Below, in pieces: positions 60,582 through 64,000 of a stretch of 64,000 nt of DNA. A program made the translations under genes and the position numbers. Each line of letters opens with the position of its first letter. Position 1 is the stretch's first letter. The notes under the pieces are model-generated. The model had not been told where the DNA came from. It searched no databases and saw only the letters and a program-made list of their open reading frames with translations. Origin of the DNA: Cnuibacter physcomitrellae (GTDB lineage Bacteria; Actinomycetota; Actinomycetes; Actinomycetales; Microbacteriaceae); NCBI RefSeq assembly GCF_014640535.1, contig NZ_BMHD01000001.1, forward strand, positions 746,214 to 810,213. The letters are read 5' to 3'.

Positions 60582-61631
60582 TCACAGTCTCGCCATCGCC
60601 TTGATCGCGCGGCGCTCGTCCATCGCGGCGTATCCGGCCGGGATGTCGTCGAGTCCGCCGCGGAAGTCGAACAGCCGCCCCGGGGTGATCGTCCCCGCCA
60701 GGACGTCCTCGAGCAGCTCGGGGAGGTACGCGCGGACCGGGGCCATGCCTCCCACCAGCCCCACGTTGTGCCGGAAGGCGGCCTGGAGCGGAACCTCCGC
60801 GCCGTGCGGGACCCCGACGTAGCCCACCCGCGAGCCCGGCCGGGCGATGGCGAACGCCGTGGCCATCGACTCGCCCGTGCCGACGCACTCGAGCACCGCG
60901 TCCACTCCGACGCCGACCGTCAGCGAGAGCACGGGCTCGATGGCATCGGGCCCGCGCTGCTCGACGACGTCCGTCGCTCCCAGCTCCCGCGCGAGCGCCT
61001 GCCGGTCGGCGTGACGGCTCAGCGCGATGATCCGCTCCGCGCCCAGCCGCTTGGCCGCGATGACCCCGCTGAGTCCGACCGCGCCGTCGCCGACCACCGC
61101 GACGGTCGCTCCGGGCCGCACGCCGGCCGAGATCGCGGCGTGGTGACCGGTGCCCATCACGTCGGAGAGCGCGAGGAGCGAGGGAAGGAGCTCCTCCGAG
61201 GGCATGCCCCCGGGGACGACGACGAGCGTCCCGTCGGCCAGCGGTGCCCGGACGAGCTCGCCCTGGCCGCCGTCGGCTCGGAAGCCCTCGGCGTCGCGTC
61301 CTCCCCACACCCCGCCGTGGATGCACGACGACGGGAATCCGAAGGCGCAGTTGGGACAGGTGCCGTCGCTGAACGCGAAGGGCGCGATCACGACGTCGCC
61401 CACGGCGACCGTCGAGACCGCCGACCCGACCTCCTCGACGACGCCCACGAACTCGTGGCCGATGCGGGAGCCCGGCTTCCGCTCGCTCTCGCCTCGGTAG
61501 TACCAGAGGTCGGATCCGCAGACGCAGGTCGCCAGGACGCGGACGATCGCATCCGTCGGCAGGTGGATCTCGGGGTCGGGGACCTCCTCGACGGAGACGT
61601 CGTGGACGCCGTTGAAGACGACTGCGCGCAT
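60582..61631 (-). CDS. Zinc-dependent medium-chain alcohol dehydrogenase
   Basis: A 349-residue MDR dehydrogenase. The catalytic zinc site is CVCGSDLWYYRG and GHEFVGVVEEVG. The structural-zinc loop is shortened, with cysteines in DGTCPNCAFGFPSSCIHGG. The cofactor fold has VAVVGDGAVGLSGVIAAKRL, followed by SRHADR, which suits NADP(H). The substrate is unknown. ATG 61631 is six bases after TAGAGT (minus, 61643 to 61638), so a leaderless mRNA is likely. It is operonic with the amidase. Confidence 0.87.
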   Translation of the reverse strand: MRAVVFNGVHDVSVEEVPDPEIHLPTDAIVRVLATCVCGSDLWYYRGESERKPGSRIGHEFVGVVEEVGSAVSTVAVGDVVIAPFAFSDGTCPNCAFGFPSSCIHGGVWGGRDAEGFRADGGQGELVRAPLADGTLVVVPGGMPSEELLPSLLALSDVMGTGHHAAISAGVRPGATVAVVGDGAVGLSGVIAAKRLGAERIIALSRHADRQALARELGATDVVEQRGPDAIEPVLSLTVGVGVDAVLECVGTGESMATAFAIARPGSRVGYVGVPHGAEVPLQAAFRHNVGLVGGMAPVRAYLPELLEDVLAGTITPGRLFDFRGGLDDIPAGYAAMDERRAIKAMARL

Positions 61632-61668
61632 GGTCCGACTCTAACCGCTCGCGCTCCCCCGTCCCCGC

Positions 61669-62889
61669 TCAGGCGTGCGCGGGAGCCGCGCCCACCACGA
61701 GCGAGGCGTACCCGGGGATCAGCGTGCGGCGCAGGGCTCGCCGGCGCACGATCCGGAGCGGCACGGACCGCTCCGCGGCAAGCACCGCCTCGAGAGTCGC
61801 CCGGATCTGCGCCATCGCGAGCGGCGCGCCGAGGCAGAAGTGAACGCCCGCGCCGAACCACAGCTGCTTGAGCGAGACCGCGGGGGCGCCGATGGGGTCG
61901 AAGCGACCGGATGCGCGGTCGGCCAGGAACGTCGCGAGCACGAGGCGGTCGCCGCGGCGCACGGCGACCGGCCCCACGCTGCCGTCGGCGGCGACGCTGC
62001 GGAGCATCACCGGAGTGGGGGTCGTGACCCGCAGCGACTCCGCGATGGCATCGTCGAGCGGCGCCCTCCCCCGGGCGAGCGCTCCCAGCCACCCCGTGTC
62101 GAGGAGGATCGCGATCATCCGCGGCACGTGCGACACGAGGGTCTCGGTCCCGGTGAGCACGAACGCGCCCACCGCGCCCATCGCCTCCTCCTCCGAGAGC
62201 CCGAGCCCGCGCATCCGGCCGGGCACCGTGCTCTCGTCCCCGGCCGCGTAGGCGGCGCGGGCGTGCACGGTCAGCTCGTCGAGCACCTCCCGCGCGGCGG
62301 CGACCTGCCTGGGGGTCAGCCCGTGCCGGGTGAGGCGCACGTATCCGGTGATCGCCGAGATCCGCGAGAACAGGTCTCCCCCGAGCTCGCCCTCGATGCC
62401 GACCAGCCGGCGGATCACGCGGGTCGCCGACCCTCTCGCGACCGCCACGAGATCCGCCTCTCCCCCGTCGGCCAGGACGTCGGTGACCGCGGCGAGGTCG
62501 GCGCCCAGCGAGTCGGCGACCAGGGCGTCGACCGCGGCGGGGGCGAACAGCGGGCCGAGCCGCCGCCGCAGCGCGACGTGATCCGCACCCTCCATGTTGA
62601 GCAGCACGCGCGGACCGAGCACGGGCGTCCAGAGGTCGGCCGGCGAGCCCGGGCCGGTCTTGGTGAACGTCGCGGTGTCGAGCAGCACGGAACGCAGGAG
62701 CGCGGCGTCGGTGACGACGACCCCGACACCCGGGATCCGGCGCACGGGCGCCTTCAGGCGGGACAGCAGCGGGTACACGAACGGATGCGCGGCCCGCTGC
62801 ACCCGTTCCTCCCAGCGGCGCTCACCCCCGACGACGACCCCGCTCACCGGCGGGCCCCCGCTCCCGGGGCACGCCCCTCGCCCGGCCAT
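61669..62889 (-). CDS. Cytochrome P450
   Basis: A 406-residue bacterial P450. The heme loop is FGAGVHFCLGAPLAMAQIRA with the thiolate Cys. Helix I is AVGAFVLTGTETLVSHVPRM, with Thr-Glu-Thr in the oxygen-activation region, and ExxR is ESLRV. The start may be ATG 62889, 4 bases after the KAS III stop, or GTG 62847. Placement directly behind a KAS III-like gene suggests both serve one pathway, perhaps oxidation of an acyl or polyketide product; the substrate is unknown. Confidence 0.87.
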   Translation of the reverse strand: MAGRGACPGSGGPPVSGVVVGGERRWEERVQRAAHPFVYPLLSRLKAPVRRIPGVGVVVTDAALLRSVLLDTATFTKTGPGSPADLWTPVLGPRVLLNMEGADHVALRRRLGPLFAPAAVDALVADSLGADLAAVTDVLADGGEADLVAVARGSATRVIRRLVGIEGELGGDLFSRISAITGYVRLTRHGLTPRQVAAAREVLDELTVHARAAYAAGDESTVPGRMRGLGLSEEEAMGAVGAFVLTGTETLVSHVPRMIAILLDTGWLGALARGRAPLDDAIAESLRVTTPTPVMLRSVAADGSVGPVAVRRGDRLVLATFLADRASGRFDPIGAPAVSLKQLWFGAGVHFCLGAPLAMAQIRATLEAVLAAERSVPLRIVRRRALRRTLIPGYASLVVGAAPAHA

Positions 62890-62893
62890 CCGT

Positions 62894-63943
62894 TCACAGG
62901 CGGATCACCATCGCCCCGAGGGAGATGCCCGCGGCGAGGCCGACCAGGGCGACGAGGCTCCCCGGGCCGACCCGACCCGAGGCCCGGGCTTCTGCCAGCT
63001 GGAACGGCAGCGTGGCGGAGGCGAGGTTGCCGTGCTCGGTCACCGTGAGGAGGGTGCGCTCGCGATCGACCCCGAGCACCTCGACGATCCGATCGTGGTA
63101 CGGGCGCGCCACCTGGTGGAGGGCGACGAAGTCGAGGTCGTCGACGCCGTGCCCGAGCGAGGCGAGCGTCTCCGCCACGAGGCCGACGCCGACCGAGGTG
63201 AATGCCGCCTGCAGCGCCGCGCCGTCCATGTCGAAGTACGCGCCGCCCTCGGAGTGCGGGTTGACGGTCCCGCCGGCGGGGATGGTGCCCACTCCCCAGT
63301 GCTCCGATCGGGCGAGGAAGCGCGACCCGAGGATGCCGCGGTCGTCGGCCGGGGCGTGCCCGTCCGACGCCGCCGGCGCATCCAGCGCCTCGAGGAGGAC
63401 GGCGGCTCCCCCGTCGCTCATCGTGTAGCCGCCGAACGAGCGGAGGAACTGCTCGCGGGAATCGACCCGCCAGCGGACGGCATAGGAGGGCATCTCGCCC
63501 GTCACCACGAGGGCGCGCCGGTACTGGCCGGTCGCGATGAGCGCATCCGCCACCTGCATCCCGTTCAGCACGCTGTTGCAGGCGTTCTTCACGTCGAAGA
63601 CGGCGCAGCCGACACCGAGCCGCTCCGCCACGATGTGGCTCGTCGCCGGCTCGATGAGGTCCTGGCTCCCCGAGGCGAACACGAGGAGGTCGACGTCGCC
63701 CGGCGACTCCCGGAGGGCCTGGCGGGCCGCGGCGACGGCTAGGTCGGATGCCTGGGTGCCCGGTTCCGCGACGTGCACGCTCTCGACACCGGTGATCCTG
63801 CGGAGGAGCCCGGTGGGCAGCGTCAGCCTGGGGTTGTCGGCGCGCAGCCGGTCCTCGGTCTCCGCCGTGGTGCGGAGCGTCGCCGGCAGGTGCGTGGCGC
63901 ACGCCACGACGGCGGAACGACGGGGGCGGAGAGGATCGGTCAC
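62894..63943 (-). CDS. 3-oxoacyl-ACP synthase III-like enzyme
   Basis: A 349-residue thiolase-fold enzyme. The catalytic Cys is in VKNACNSVLNGMQVADALI and the His in VALHQVARPYHDRI. The Asn region reads TEHGNLASATLPFQLAEA, where FabH has GNTSAAS. The N terminus (ACATHLPATLRTTAETEDRL) and TMSDGGAAVLLEAL fit KAS III proteins of secondary metabolism or OleA-like condensation rather than housekeeping FabH, which normally sits with fabD and acpP. GTG 63943 overlaps the stop of the upstream gene (GTGA), so it belongs to an operon running in from the right. Confidence 0.85.
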   Translation of the reverse strand: MTDPLRPRRSAVVACATHLPATLRTTAETEDRLRADNPRLTLPTGLLRRITGVESVHVAEPGTQASDLAVAAARQALRESPGDVDLLVFASGSQDLIEPATSHIVAERLGVGCAVFDVKNACNSVLNGMQVADALIATGQYRRALVVTGEMPSYAVRWRVDSREQFLRSFGGYTMSDGGAAVLLEALDAPAASDGHAPADDRGILGSRFLARSEHWGVGTIPAGGTVNPHSEGGAYFDMDGAALQAAFTSVGVGLVAETLASLGHGVDDLDFVALHQVARPYHDRIVEVLGVDRERTLLTVTEHGNLASATLPFQLAEARASGRVGPGSLVALVGLAAGISLGAMVIRL

Positions 63944-64000
63944 GGCGTCCTCAGGGTATCGGTGCCGAGAGCGGCCACGGTGCGGCGGATCGCCTCGTCG
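63940..64000 (-). CDS. C-terminal end of an unidentified gene (partial)
   Basis: The minus-strand frame reads DEAIRRTVAALGTDTLRTP and stops with TGA at 63942-63940, overlapping the KAS III start by 4 bases. Only about 20 codons are inside the window, too few for a family call. It is the next member of the KAS III-P450 operon. Confidence 0.6.
   Translation of the reverse strand, partial: DEAIRRTVAALGTDTLRTP

Overview
The window is chromosomal DNA from a high-GC actinobacterium. The best match is the family Microbacteriaceae. The evidence is the block prfB-ftsE-ftsX-smpB-ssrA, a fused Kgd-type 2-oxoglutarate decarboxylase, a SigR/RsrA thiol-stress pair, an F420-type luciferase-like oxidoreductase, an LAXTG sortase substrate, and frequent GTG starts. 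Many genes also carry a TANNNT -10 box only 6 to 8 bases before the start codon, a sign of leaderless transcripts. Genus is not decidable by eye. There are no insertion sequences, prophage genes, rRNA genes or CRISPR arrays.

Layout. 0.2-3.4 kb: a sensory operon of a histidine kinase, a membrane protein that looks like a degenerate kinase, and a LuxR-type response regulator. 3.4-4.1 kb: almost gene-free. 4.1-11.8 kb, mostly minus strand: a DUF2510 protein, a thiamine-binding-like protein, a GT87-like membrane glycosyltransferase, an NAD(P)HX dehydratase, two CorC-type CBS membrane proteins and GuaB1, with a YceI protein on the plus strand. 11.9-21.2 kb: kgd, then sigR-rsrA divergent from aroA-rsgA-hisN, flanked by two paralogous septum-formation-type lipoproteins. 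21.3-29.8 kb: a secreted PDZ protease, DUF72, tmRNA, SIMPL and SDR genes, smpB, ftsX, ftsE (with a long C-terminal extension) and prfB. 29.9-41.0 kb: an MFS exporter, tRNA-Leu(UAG), DedA, a CDF metal exporter, rdgB-rph-murI, pncB, DUF3039, an ABC exporter and an XRE regulator.

41.3-52.8 kb: an ATP-grasp/acyltransferase fusion, a RecB-like nuclease-helicase, a lipoprotein, an M18 aminopeptidase, a CYTH-CHAD protein, a class IV aminotransferase and an F420 oxidoreductase. 52.9-64.0 kb: a ferric-reductase-like protein with a 36-residue downstream membrane peptide, a MOSC protein, an EcsC-like protein, a tiny LAQTG cell-wall peptide, an HtrA/DegP protease with a repeat-rich N terminus, an aminotransferase, a nitrilase-family amidase, a zinc alcohol dehydrogenase, a cytochrome P450, a KAS III-like enzyme and the end of one more gene. 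The last three may belong to a specialised lipid or metabolite cluster that continues beyond the edge.

Most genes are housekeeping. The most interesting items are these. The sigR locus has a GGAAT-N18-GTT autoregulatory promoter inside aroA and two in-frame starts, as known for Streptomyces SigR. The two-component operon carries a kinase-like partner whose phospho-acceptor His is replaced by Arg. A 15-base motif occurs three times between a protease and DUF72. There is an ATP-grasp/acyltransferase fusion, a 19-base palindrome over a divergent start, and a 15-base minisatellite upstream of htrA. I found no system that I can call both complete and undescribed.
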